A DNA stretch of 64,000 bases from Methylotenera_A sp031417915 (GTDB lineage Bacteria; Pseudomonadota; Gammaproteobacteria; Burkholderiales; Methylophilaceae), in assembly GCA_031417915.1 (NCBI GenBank), contig JANOWN010000051.1, positions 1-64,000 on the forward strand, in the 5' to 3' direction. Below are positions 1 to 8,077 of this stretch, piece by piece. Both the position numbers and the translations under genes were made by a program. The number at the start of each line of letters is the position of its first letter. Within the stretch, counting starts at the first letter, position 1. The notes below the pieces were generated by a model. The model was not told the origin of the DNA. It worked only from the letters and a program-made list of their open reading frames with translations, and searched no databases.

Positions 1-39
1 TAAGCACTGCGAGCGAGGGCGGGTTGGAAAGGATTTACT

Positions 40-1101
40 ATGCACCAACCCCAAGAAGGAATCTACCGTAGACCTGATTCGCGCTACTGGTGGATTAATG
101 CAACACTCTCAAACGGCAAAAGAGTACGCCAAAGTGCTGGGACTGAAGACCGACAAGAAGCCGAAGCGTTTTTAGCTAAAATCAAGCTGGATGCGTATCG
201 TGAAATTCATTTTGGAATTAAACCAGAACATAGTTGGCAAGATGCCGTGGTAAGGTTTTTAGCAGTTAAAGCAATGCTGCGTGATGTTAAAGGTTATTGT
301 GGCTTATGCCGTCGGTTAGATAGTTATTTAGGCGGCATAATGCTCAATCAGATTAACGGTGACATGATCTGGAACATCATACAAGGTGAGCTAAAGCGTG
401 GTAACAAGATTGCGACTATTAACCGTCATTTGGCGGTCACTCGTGCAATTCTTAGGATGGCGCGTGATGAATGGCAGTGGATTGATTCAATACCTAAAAT
501 CCGTTTATTATCGGGTGAGGTTGAACGCGATCGCTGGCTAAATCGTGAGGATGCAGATCGATTAATTATCGAATGCCCTCCTCACTTAGCTGCAATGGTT
601 AAATTTGCTTTAACAACTGGATGCCGAGCGAGTGAGATTACTGGTCTTGAATGGAGTCGAGTCGATTTAGAACGCAGAACGGCTTGGCTAGATAAGACTA
701 AAAATGGTTCACCTCGCGGTGTGCCATTGAATCATGATGCAGTAAAAGTATTGAGTGCTTTAAAGGGAAATCATCCCCAATATTGCTTCTCATACCAAGG
801 AAAACCGATCAAGCGAGCTGTTACGAATCACGCTTGGTATGCAGCCGTCGAGCGTGTCGGATTGGGAGATTTTAGATTTCATGATCTCAGACACACTTGG
901 GCATCATGGCATAGACAGGCTGGCACGTCATGCGATGAACTCAAGGAACTAGGCGGTTGGAAGTCTCGGTCTATGGTGGATCGTTACGCTAAATTTGCAA
1001 CTGAACATTTAGCCGTAGCCGCCAACAGGATTGATTCTGGTCAACTTGGTAAAGTCATACCGTTGTCACGTTTTAGTCACGCTAATGAAAAAGCGGCTTA
1101 G
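40..1101 (+). CDS. Tyrosine recombinase / phage-type integrase
   Basis: Site-specific recombinase of 353 aa that would integrate and excise a mobile element. The catalytic set is visible: Arg196 (GCRASEI), Lys near 221, the HDLRH box with His281 and Arg284, Trp307 in GGWKS where many members have His, and the nucleophile Tyr316 (VDRYAK). The N-terminal part (about 60-165) fits a SAM-like core-binding domain. AAAGGA lies 8 nt upstream of the ATG. The gene ends 28 bp before the encoded CCA of tRNA-Lys, the usual arrangement when the tRNA 3' end is the attachment site, so the element should extend to the left, out of the window. It appears intact. Confidence 0.93.
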   Translation: MHQPQEGIYRRPDSRYWWINATLSNGKRVRQSAGTEDRQEAEAFLAKIKLDAYREIHFGIKPEHSWQDAVVRFLAVKAMLRDVKGYCGLCRRLDSYLGGIMLNQINGDMIWNIIQGELKRGNKIATINRHLAVTRAILRMARDEWQWIDSIPKIRLLSGEVERDRWLNREDADRLIIECPPHLAAMVKFALTTGCRASEITGLEWSRVDLERRTAWLDKTKNGSPRGVPLNHDAVKVLSALKGNHPQYCFSYQGKPIKRAVTNHAWYAAVERVGLGDFRFHDLRHTWASWHRQAGTSCDELKELGGWKSRSMVDRYAKFATEHLAVAANRIDSGQLGKVIPLSRFSHANEKAA

Positions 1102-1129
1102 AGCATTATTCTCTAAACCGCTTGGATAT

Positions 1130-1160
1130 TGGTAGGGCGTGCGGGGATCGAACCCACGAC
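1130..1160. other. Probable attachment site (att) at the tRNA-Lys 3' end
   Basis: Inferred from context only. Integrases next to a tRNA usually recombine within the T-arm and acceptor 3' half, which here is about 1130-1160. The matching second att copy would lie to the left, outside the window, so the exact borders cannot be seen. Confidence 0.4.
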
Positions 1161-1205
1161 AAACGGATTAAAAGTCCGCTGCTCTACCAGCTGAGCTAAC
1201 GCCCC
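1130..1205 (-). tRNA. tRNA-Lys (anticodon TTT)
   Basis: Cloverleaf on the minus strand: a 7-bp acceptor stem starting GGGGCGT, a D-arm with AGCTCAGCTGGTAGAGC, anticodon loop CTTTTAA giving TTT, a T-arm with GGGTTCGATCC, discriminator A and an encoded CCA (1130-1132). Its 3' end faces the integrase gene, so it is the probable integration target of the element on the left. Confidence 0.96.
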
Positions 1206-1306
1206 ATTTTTTTGGGAACCGCGATTATGCTGGAAAGCGGGCTGTTGGTCAACGATAGATTGGTGATTTTTAAGCTTATTTTTCTGCTAACGATATAAAA
1301 AGTTAA

Positions 1307-2671
1307 TTAGCGCATGCCTGGCAGCTTGCCCCCCATCATGCCACCCATACCGCGCATCATTTTGGCCATGCCACCTTTGCTAAACATTTTCATCATTTTT
1401 TGCGTTTCTTCAAATTGTTTTAGAAGGCGATTCACTTCTTGTACTTGTACGCCGCTACCATCCGCAATACGTTTTTTGCGCGTGGCTTTTATTAACTCTG
1501 GTTTTCTGCGCTCTAGCGGCGTCATGCTATTAATAATGCCTTCAATACGGCGCAGCGATTTATCCGCATCTTCGTTATTCACTTTCGCCGCCATATTGGC
1601 CATTTGCGCGGGCATTTTGTCCATGAGCGCCCCCATGCCGCCCATTTTGCGCATTTGCGTCATTTGCGATTTAAAGTCTTCCAAATCAAATTTACTGCCC
1701 GATTTTATTTTATCGGCGACTTTTTGCGCCTCTACTAAATCGACATTTTTATGCGCTTGCTCAATCAAGCCTAGCACATCGCCCATGCCCAAAATACGGC
1801 CTGCCATGCGATCTGGATAAAATGGCTCTAGGCCATCCACTTTTTCGCTCACCCCGATAAATTTAATCGGCTGACCTGTGATATGGCGCACTGAAAGTGC
1901 CGCGCCGCCGCGCGCATCGCCATCAAGTTTGGTGAGTACCACGCCCGTGAGCGGCAGCGCATCACCGAAAGCTTTAGCGGTGTTGACCGCATCTTGGCCT
2001 TGCATGGCATCAACCACGAATAAAGTCTCAATTGGCTTAAGTTGCGCATGTAGCGCTTTAATTTCTGTCATCATCGCTTCGTCAATACCCAAGCGACCGG
2101 CAGTATCAAAAATCAACACATCGTAATAGCCTTTTTTCGCAAAATCGATGGCCTGCGAGGCAATATCGACGGGCTTCTGCGAGGCATTGCTATCGAAGCA
2201 ATCAATATCCAATTGCTTCGCTAAAGTTTGCAATTGCGTAATCGCGGCTGGGCGATACACATCAGCACTCGCCAGCAGCACCTTTTTCTTTTGTTCTTTC
2301 AGTAATTTCGCGAGCTTGGCAGATGTGGTGGTTTTACCTGAGCCTTGCAAGCCAGCCATCAGGATAATCGCGGGCGGCTGCGTGGCGAGGTTCAAACCGA
2401 CATTGGCTTTGCCCATCAAAGCAGTCAGTTCGTCATTCACCACCTCAATCACCGCCTGGCCTGGCGTTAGACTTTGCAGCACTTCTTTACCCTGCGCGCG
2501 CTCTTTTACTTTGGCGATAAAGTCTTTCACCACAGGCAAGGCCACGTCAGCCTCTAGCAGCGCCATACGCACCTCGCGCATCGCGTCAGCAATGTTGTCT
2601 TCCGTCAGCCGCGCTTGCCCGCGCAGATTCTTAATGACGCCTTGTAATCTACCCGTTAAATTTTCTAGCAT
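1307..2671 (-). CDS. ffh: Signal recognition particle protein Ffh
   Basis: SRP54-type GTPase, 454 aa, a normal length. With 4.5S RNA it binds signal sequences of nascent membrane proteins and delivers ribosomes to FtsY at the inner membrane. Domains in order: N-terminal helical bundle (1-90), GTPase G domain with the P-loop GLQGSGKTTT (about 107-116), DTAGR and TKLDGDARGG, and a methionine-rich M domain ending in a Met/Gly-rich tail (GGMMGGKLPGMR). It appears to be transcribed alone. The downstream neighbour is tRNA-Lys on the same strand; upstream is a divergent YpjD-like gene beyond a perfect inverted repeat. Confidence 0.98.
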   Translation of the reverse strand: MLENLTGRLQGVIKNLRGQARLTEDNIADAMREVRMALLEADVALPVVKDFIAKVKERAQGKEVLQSLTPGQAVIEVVNDELTALMGKANVGLNLATQPPAIILMAGLQGSGKTTTSAKLAKLLKEQKKKVLLASADVYRPAAITQLQTLAKQLDIDCFDSNASQKPVDIASQAIDFAKKGYYDVLIFDTAGRLGIDEAMMTEIKALHAQLKPIETLFVVDAMQGQDAVNTAKAFGDALPLTGVVLTKLDGDARGGAALSVRHITGQPIKFIGVSEKVDGLEPFYPDRMAGRILGMGDVLGLIEQAHKNVDLVEAQKVADKIKSGSKFDLEDFKSQMTQMRKMGGMGALMDKMPAQMANMAAKVNNEDADKSLRRIEGIINSMTPLERRKPELIKATRKKRIADGSGVQVQEVNRLLKQFEETQKMMKMFSKGGMAKMMRGMGGMMGGKLPGMR

Positions 2672-2736
2672 TTCATTTTCCTAATATCACTTACATTACA
2701 TCAAGCTTGGTGTTGTTCTCACAAAACTTTATTTAT

Positions 2737-2814
2737 TCGTCATTCCCGTGGAAACGGGAATCCATTGAAAGGTTTTAAATTCACAATCGATTCCCGTTTC
2801 CACGGGAATGACGA
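2737..2814. repeat. Perfect 26-bp inverted repeat with 26-nt spacer
   Basis: The left arm 2737-2762 and right arm 2789-2814 are exact reverse complements. Each arm carries the smaller palindrome ATTCCCGT...ACGGGAAT, so each can fold alone or pair with the other. It lies between the divergent genes ffh and ypjD-like. A related ATTCCCGC hairpin is at 20657-20676. It resembles the CATTCCCG...CGGGAATG repeats common in proteobacterial intergenic DNA. Confidence 0.85.
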
Positions 2815-2873
2815 GTGAGAGTTAATTTTACATCATGCTATGCGTTTGGTGAGACTTTTGCCATAATTGCGTT

Positions 2874-3677
2874 ATGCAAGATTTAATTCCTTATTTAGTT
2901 GTTGCCTTTATTTACTTGGCGGTTGCCACAGCCTTTTGGCGTAACGGTAAATCTAGCGATGCAAAATCGCTCAAACTGCATTCCACGCTAATTGCTTTGG
3001 GCTTACTCATTCACGGCTGGTTGCTGTATCAAAGCATTTTTGCGAGTGGTTTTAATTTGGGGTTTTACAACGCCCTCTCTGCCATTTTCTGGCTCACTGT
3101 GCTGATTTATTGGCTGGCCAATTTAAAACATCAACTCAGTAGTTTGCAGGCGTTTGTGCTGCCGCCCGCCGCACTTTTTGCGCTGTTGCCCGCGTTTGAG
3201 GTGAGTAATCACTTTGTTTCAGACGCAAGCCAGCCCTTGTTTGTCGCGCATATTGGCGTGGCATTTCTCGCTTACGGCCTATTCACTTTTGCCGCGCTAC
3301 ACGCCCTGCTGATGTTATTCGCCGAACGCAGTTTGCACAATAAAGCCTCATTTATCAAATTGCCAAGTTTTCCGCCGCTATTGGTGATGGAAGATTTGCT
3401 GTTCAAAGTCATTAAAATTGGCTTCGTGCTGCTCACATTTACGCTGATTAGCGGCATACTTTTCTCGGAACAAATTTTTGAAAAACCCATGCAATTTAAC
3501 CACAAAACTGTATTTTCAATCGCATCTTGGATTATTTACGGCTGGCTGCTTTATGGTCGCTACAAGCACGGCTGGCGCGGTGTTAAAGCAATTAAGCTCT
3601 CGCTGATTGGCTTTGTGCTATTGCTGTTAGCTTACGTGGCGAGCAAGTTTATTTTGCAGGTTTTGTTAAATCGCTGA
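2874..3677 (+). CDS. Cytochrome c assembly family membrane protein (YpjD/HemX-like)
   Basis: 267-aa inner-membrane protein with about eight hydrophobic segments, matching the CcsA/YpjD branch of the cytochrome c assembly family. A conserved-type His lies in HIGVAFLAYGLF (about residue 125) and again near HALLMLFAERSL. YpjD-type proteins next to ffh are common in proteobacteria; their function is poorly defined, and a role in haem handling is inferred from homology only. The full CcsA tryptophan motif is not seen, so a true System II haem lyase is unlikely. Starts at the ATG following a short AT-rich leader. Confidence 0.8.
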   Translation: MQDLIPYLVVAFIYLAVATAFWRNGKSSDAKSLKLHSTLIALGLLIHGWLLYQSIFASGFNLGFYNALSAIFWLTVLIYWLANLKHQLSSLQAFVLPPAALFALLPAFEVSNHFVSDASQPLFVAHIGVAFLAYGLFTFAALHALLMLFAERSLHNKASFIKLPSFPPLLVMEDLLFKVIKIGFVLLTFTLISGILFSEQIFEKPMQFNHKTVFSIASWIIYGWLLYGRYKHGWRGVKAIKLSLIGFVLLLLAYVASKFILQVLLNR

Positions 3678-3693
3678 AATTACTTCAAAACAC

Positions 3694-3734
3694 ATGCCTT
3701 GCAGCCCAGTATTCATGCGGCTTTCAAGCCTGCA
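3694..3734. repeat. Dispersed palindromic repeat, copy 1 (intergenic)
   Basis: Member of the roughly 41-bp family: left arm ATGCCTTGCAGCC, centre AGTATTCATG, right arm CGGCTTTCAAGCC. It lies between the convergent ypjD-like and HAD genes. A second hairpin (CACTGGA...TCCAGTG, 3733-3754) follows directly, so the pair may act as a two-way terminator. Confidence 0.75.
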
Positions 3735-3765
3735 CTGGAGTGATTTAGTCCAGTGGCATCTATTT

Positions 3766-4434
3766 TTATCGCAAACTCATTTGCGGCCAGCTTTTTTCTT
3801 GCGCAATTTGTTTTAGGGTAGCGTCTGCGTCCACCGCAACTGGGTTCGTCACAATTTCTAGCAGCGCCAAATCATTGAGCGAATCGCTATAAAAATAGCT
3901 TTTTTCAAAATCACTCAATTTTTTGCCGCACGCTTCCAGCCACTGATTCAGACGAATTACTTTGCCTTGTTTATAAGTTGGCACGCCCGTCACGCCGCCT
4001 GTATATTCACCATTGACCATTTCTGGGTCGCTGCCAATTAAGTGCTCAATACCGTACGCGGTGGCGATTGGCTTAGTGACAAAACTATTGGTGGCGGTAA
4101 TCACCACGCATAAATCGCCTGCAGCTTTGTGTTGATCTACCAAGGCTTGCGCCTTAACCGTCATCATCGGCTTAATCACTTTTTGCATGTATTTTAGGTG
4201 CAATTCGTCTAAAAATACTTTTTTATGTTCCGATAAAGGTTTTAGTTGAAACTTTAAAAAATCGAAAATATTAAGCTGTCCTACTTTATAGTCGGCATAG
4301 AACTTTTCATTTCTATCATGATGCGTTTTGGCATCCAGCAAGCCTTCGGAGATTAGAAATAAGCTCCAGTTGTAATCGCTATCGCCCGCCAGCAGCGTGT
4401 TGTCGAGGTCGAAAAGGGCAAGGTTTTGTGTCAT
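3766..4434 (-). CDS. HAD-IB family phosphatase (SerB-like)
   Basis: 222-aa HAD-superfamily hydrolase. Motif I is FDLDNTLL (nucleophile Asp9 and acid/base Asp11), motif II lies in VVITATNSF, a Lys follows in TYKQGK, and motif III is YSDSLNDLALL. The cap and spacing fit the IB subfamily, which includes phosphoserine phosphatase-like enzymes acting on small phosphate esters. The exact substrate cannot be told. It is followed after 9 nt by no same-strand partner that suggests a pathway; the EamA exporter lies just upstream on the same strand, and the two may be co-transcribed. Confidence 0.9.
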   Translation of the reverse strand: MTQNLALFDLDNTLLAGDSDYNWSLFLISEGLLDAKTHHDRNEKFYADYKVGQLNIFDFLKFQLKPLSEHKKVFLDELHLKYMQKVIKPMMTVKAQALVDQHKAAGDLCVVITATNSFVTKPIATAYGIEHLIGSDPEMVNGEYTGGVTGVPTYKQGKVIRLNQWLEACGKKLSDFEKSYFYSDSLNDLALLEIVTNPVAVDADATLKQIAQEKSWPQMSLR

Positions 4435-4443
4435 ATTATTTCT

Positions 4444-5346
4444 TTAAGTTATATCTTTATTTTCTGCTGTTAATACTAAAAATACACCAATTAAAATTAC
4501 CGCTAAAGCTGCGTATTCTATCGCGGTTACCGTTTCACCGGCAAACCAAATACCCACCGCAAACGCAACAACTGGGTTTACAAAAGTGTTACTGCTGGCA
4601 ACCAGCGGGCGCACGGTTTTTAGCAAATACATATACGCGCTATAAGCCACTAACGAGCCAAGCACAACCAAAAACACTAGCGCGCCCCACGATTTTGCCG
4701 AAATGTGCGTTGGCCACGTGTCACCATGCAAGGCGCTGACAATAAGCATTGCCAAACCACCCATCAGCATTTGGCAGGCAGCGCCCATTAAGCCGCTGGG
4801 CATAGCATGTTTTTTGTCTAAATGCTTACCCAAAACCGAGCCAAGTGACCAGCTTGCAGCTGCAAAAATTAACAAAAATGCGCTGATAAAATCGCCATGC
4901 AAGCTACCGCCAAAATTAAGCATGGCAATGCCCACAAAGCCAACCGCAATACCAAGCCATTCGCGCGCATTAATTTTATGCCCCCAAATAGATGAAAAAA
5001 TCGCCATCCAAATCGGTGCGGTAGCTATCGCCAACGCTGCCACGCTTGATGACACAGTTTGTTGCACATAAGTTACCGTGCCGTTGCCAAACACTGGCAA
5101 CAAAATGCCGACCGCCGCTGCGCCCAGCCATTGCTGTTTTGTAGGGTTTGGCGAACCTAAATATCGCATCACCACGTACAAAATTGCGCCTGCTACCGTA
5201 AAGCGAGCGCCAACCAATAAAAATGGCGGGAAGCTCTCTATGCCAAAACGTAGCGCGAGATAAGTTGAACCCCAAATAAAATAGGTGCAAAACAACGCCA
5301 AGCCAACAAATAATGTTTGATTTTTTGTGTTCAAAATAACAACCAA
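4444..5346 (-). CDS. EamA/DMT family transporter (YedA-like exporter)
   Basis: 300-aa inner-membrane transporter with ten predicted transmembrane segments arranged as two EamA repeats. The N-terminal stretch YFIWGSTYLALRFGIESFPP is typical of the YedA/RhaT group of drug/metabolite exporters, which efflux amino acids or small metabolites. The substrate is unknown. It ends 10 nt upstream of the HAD gene start, so co-transcription is likely. A strong palindromic repeat (5386-5426) separates it from leuA. Confidence 0.88.
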   Translation of the reverse strand: MVVILNTKNQTLFVGLALFCTYFIWGSTYLALRFGIESFPPFLLVGARFTVAGAILYVVMRYLGSPNPTKQQWLGAAAVGILLPVFGNGTVTYVQQTVSSSVAALAIATAPIWMAIFSSIWGHKINAREWLGIAVGFVGIAMLNFGGSLHGDFISAFLLIFAAASWSLGSVLGKHLDKKHAMPSGLMGAACQMLMGGLAMLIVSALHGDTWPTHISAKSWGALVFLVVLGSLVAYSAYMYLLKTVRPLVASSNTFVNPVVAFAVGIWFAGETVTAIEYAALAVILIGVFLVLTAENKDIT

Positions 5347-5385
5347 ATTGACTTAAATATCATTTAATTAACACGAGAAGAAAAT

Positions 5386-5426
5386 GATGCTCTGCAAGCC
5401 CCATGGATATTGGCTTGCAGAGCATC
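5386..5426. repeat. Dispersed palindromic repeat, copy 2 (intergenic, perfect arms)
   Basis: The best-preserved copy: arms GATGCTCTGCAAGCC and GGCTTGCAGAGCATC are exact reverse complements (15 bp) around an 11-nt centre containing CATGGATATT. It sits 22 bp past the leuA stop and 40 bp before the EamA start, so it could stop or process leuA transcripts. Confidence 0.9.
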
Positions 5427-5448
5427 GAAATAAGATGCTATTCAAAAA

Positions 5449-7005
5449 TCAAACTTGCGGATTCATTTTCTCGTCTTTGGAATGCAGCTTATTCAATGCA
5501 TTCAAATACGCTTTTGCCGAGGCAATCACAATGTCCGTATCTGCGCCTTGCCCATTCACAATACGTCCGCCTTTAGCCAACCGCACTGTCACTTCGCCTT
5601 GCGCATCGGTGCCACTGGTGATGTTATTGACCGAATACAATTGCAACTCTGCAACGCTATTGACCATGCTCTCAATGGCTTTAAAGCTAGCATCCACGGG
5701 GCCGCCGCCGTCAGCTTCGGCTTTTTTCTCTACCCCAGAATCGCTAATTGTGATGTGCGCGTGCGGTACTTCGCCAGTTTGTGAAGTCACTTGCAAATAC
5801 GCCAATTTGTAATTTTCGCTGGTTTCAGAAACGAACTCATCGCTCACCAAAGCGTGCAAATCTTCGTCGAAAATTTCCGATTTTTTATCGGCCAAATCTT
5901 TAAACCGCGCAAATGCTGCGTTGACTGCATCATCGCTCGCCAATTGAATACCCAACTCGGTCAAGCGCGTGCGAAATGCGTTTCTACCTGACAATTTACC
6001 CAATGTTAATTTGTTAGTATTCCAACCCACATCTTCCGCCCGCATGATTTCGTAAGTCTCGCGATGCTTCAATACGCCGTCTTGGTGAATGCCACTCTCG
6101 TGCGCGAACGCATTGGCACCAACAATGGCTTTATTCGGCTGCACTGGGTAGCCCGTAATAGTAGAAACCAACTTAGAAGTCGGCACAATTTGTGTGGTGT
6201 CGATACGTGTATCCAAATTAAAGAAATCACGGCGGGTTTTAATCGCCATCACAATTTCTTCCAAACTCGCATTACCCGCACGCTCACCTAAACCATTAAT
6301 CGTACATTCTACTTGCCTTGCACCATTCATGACTGCAGCCAATGAGTTCGCCACTGCCATGCCTAAATCGTTATGGCAATGCGTGCTCCAAATCACTTTG
6401 TCCGAATTTTTTACACGCTTAATTAAGGTGGCCATGCGCTCGCCCCACGGCGCGGGGATTGAATAGCCAACGGTATCTGGCACGTTAATCGTCTTCGCAC
6501 CCGCTTCAATCACTGCGTCAAACACGCGAACTAAAAAGTCGATGTCTGAGCGCACGGCATCTTCAGCCGAAAATTCCACATCGTGCGTGTACTCCAACGC
6601 CCATTTCACAGCTTGCACGGCGCGCGCTAACACTTGATCTTCGGTCATTCTCAACTTATTTTCCATGTGGATTTTGCTGGTGGCGATAAACGTATGAATG
6701 CGACCGTTTTTTTCGTCGTGCTGCATGGCAGGCGTAATCGCCTCGCCAGCGCGGCGCACGTCGTTTTCACTAGCACGTGCAAGCGAGCACACAGTCGATT
6801 TATGAATTAAGCCCGCGATGGTGTGAATCGCATCGAAATCGCCTGGGCTGGCAGCCGCGAAGCCTGCTTCGATAATATTAACGCCTAATTTTTCAAGTTG
6901 GCGCGCAATGCGGATTTTCTCTTCTTTAGTCATGGACGCGCCTGGGCTTTGTTCGCCATCGCGTAAGGTAGTGTCAAAAATAATAATTTCTTTGTTGTCT
7001 GTCAT
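5449..7005 (-). CDS. leuA: 2-isopropylmalate synthase
   Basis: First committed step of leucine synthesis: condenses acetyl-CoA with 2-oxoisovalerate. 518 aa, the usual bacterial length. The TIM-barrel motif DTTLRDGEQSPG (Arg15, Asp16), the metal-binding STHCHND (His209, His211) and GLGERAGNASLEE are present. The C-terminal third (from about 390) is the regulatory LeuA dimerisation domain, implying feedback control by leucine. AGGA lies 8 nt before the ATG. A leucine-rich short ORF (7086-7190) precedes it and pssA lies further upstream, an arrangement common in betaproteobacteria. Confidence 0.98.
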   Translation of the reverse strand: MTDNKEIIIFDTTLRDGEQSPGASMTKEEKIRIARQLEKLGVNIIEAGFAAASPGDFDAIHTIAGLIHKSTVCSLARASENDVRRAGEAITPAMQHDEKNGRIHTFIATSKIHMENKLRMTEDQVLARAVQAVKWALEYTHDVEFSAEDAVRSDIDFLVRVFDAVIEAGAKTINVPDTVGYSIPAPWGERMATLIKRVKNSDKVIWSTHCHNDLGMAVANSLAAVMNGARQVECTINGLGERAGNASLEEIVMAIKTRRDFFNLDTRIDTTQIVPTSKLVSTITGYPVQPNKAIVGANAFAHESGIHQDGVLKHRETYEIMRAEDVGWNTNKLTLGKLSGRNAFRTRLTELGIQLASDDAVNAAFARFKDLADKKSEIFDEDLHALVSDEFVSETSENYKLAYLQVTSQTGEVPHAHITISDSGVEKKAEADGGGPVDASFKAIESMVNSVAELQLYSVNNITSGTDAQGEVTVRLAKGGRIVNGQGADTDIVIASAKAYLNALNKLHSKDEKMNPQV

Positions 7006-7037
7006 GTTAATTCCTAATTCAATAGACGAATTCTAAC

Positions 7038-7057
7038 CGCTGAAGCAATTTTCAGCG
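7038..7057 (-). promoter_or_regulatory. Hairpin between the leucine-rich leader and leuA
   Basis: CGCTGAA at 7038-7044 pairs with TTCAGCG at 7051-7057, just upstream of the leuA ribosome-binding site. No run of U follows in the leuA direction, so it is not a standard terminator. It could affect translation or RNA stability. The role is inferred. Confidence 0.35.
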
Positions 7058-7085
7058 AGCGTAAAAATACTTAATTTGGGGTGGT

Positions 7086-7190
7086 TTAGTGTGCGCTGGC
7101 GCGCAGCAGACGTAGCGCGACTAAAGCGCGCAACGCTATAAGGCTTAGCAATAAGCCGAATGAAACTTGAAATGCGAATGAATTCAACAT
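7086..7190 (-). CDS. Possible leuA leader peptide (34 aa, leucine-rich)
   Basis: Short ATG-TAA frame starting MLNSFAFQVSFGLLLSL, with 10 Leu in 34 residues, including a Leu-Leu-Leu run (TTA TTG CTA) and a late Leu-Leu pair (CTG CTG). It lies on the leuA strand, 80 nt before the leuA start and 45 nt after the pssA stop. Leucine-rich leaders of leucine genes control expression through ribosome stalling in other proteobacteria. No clear Shine-Dalgarno and no classical attenuator are visible. It could instead be a small hydrophobic membrane peptide. Confidence 0.45.
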   Translation of the reverse strand: MLNSFAFQVSFGLLLSLIALRALVALRLLRASAH

Positions 7191-7235
7191 GGCTTCAGTA
7201 TAAGGATTAATATGCGTGTTTTCAAGTGCTATGCA

Positions 7236-8030
7236 CTATTCTGCGGGCGTCTTATGGCTTATTTGTGATTTTAACCACAAATAATAACCCGATAGCGCGT
7301 ATACCAATACCACGGTAAACAACACTTCTGGCGGGCTGTACGAAACCAGTACGAACATGAGCACGATGGCTAAAATGGCCACAAATGGCACACTTTCTTT
7401 TAAGTTGATGTCTTTGCCGCTATAAAATTTTAGGTCAGAAACCATGCTACCAGCCGCGAAAACCGTCAATCCCCACGCCATCCATTTCATTTGTATTGCG
7501 CCAAAAAATATCTCGCGACCGCTCACGCCATATTCATAGGCCACCCACACAAAGCCCGCCAACAACGCCGCCGAAGCTGGACTGGGAAGCCCTTGAAAAT
7601 AACGTTTATCTTGGTTTTCGTCTTCTAACTTGGTGTTAAAACGCGCCAACCTTAACGCTGCGCAAGCGCAATAAATAAAGGCCGCAATCCAACCCAATTT
7701 TCCCATCGGTTTTAACGCCCACACATACATAATCAGCGCGGGCGCCACGCCAAACGACACCATGTCCGATAGGCTATCATATTCTGCTCCAAATGCGCTT
7801 GTGGTATTGGTCATACGAGCAACGCGACCATCGAGGCCATCCATCACCATGGCGATAAAAATCGCAATGGCAGATTGCTCAAAATGCGAATTCATCGCCT
7901 GCACAATGGCATAAAAGCCTGCAAATAAAGCTGCAGATGTGAATAAATTTGGCAGCAAATAAATGCCGCGCGCGCGCAAACCCGCTTCATCTGCGGCGCG
8001 ACGTGCAATGTGTTGTTTAGTTTCTGCCAT
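7236..8030 (-). CDS. pssA: CDP-diacylglycerol--serine O-phosphatidyltransferase
   Basis: Makes phosphatidylserine, the precursor of phosphatidylethanolamine, at the inner membrane. 264 aa, of the membrane-embedded CDP-alcohol phosphatidyltransferase type. The full catalytic motif is present: Asp64-x2-Asp67-Gly-x2-Ala-Arg, then Gly81, Asp85 and Asp89 (in FGAEYDSLSD). About seven to eight hydrophobic segments. It follows cdsA on the same strand after 47 nt, so CDP-diacylglycerol synthesis and use are adjacent, and it precedes the leader ORF and leuA. Confidence 0.96.
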   Translation of the reverse strand: MAETKQHIARRAADEAGLRARGIYLLPNLFTSAALFAGFYAIVQAMNSHFEQSAIAIFIAMVMDGLDGRVARMTNTTSAFGAEYDSLSDMVSFGVAPALIMYVWALKPMGKLGWIAAFIYCACAALRLARFNTKLEDENQDKRYFQGLPSPASAALLAGFVWVAYEYGVSGREIFFGAIQMKWMAWGLTVFAAGSMVSDLKFYSGKDINLKESVPFVAILAIVLMFVLVSYSPPEVLFTVVLVYALSGYYLWLKSQISHKTPAE

Positions 8031-8077
8031 GTCAATAAAATTCCGAATGATTACAAATAATATAAATCAAGCGTCAA

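Noticed and set aside
1121..1133. TTGGATATTGG beside tRNA-Lys resembling the repeat centre
   Set aside because: No palindromic arms surround it; a 10-base match is weak evidence.
5384..5812. Plus-strand open frame across the leuA end
   Set aside because: It is a shadow of leuA and starts inside a palindromic repeat; no family resemblance.
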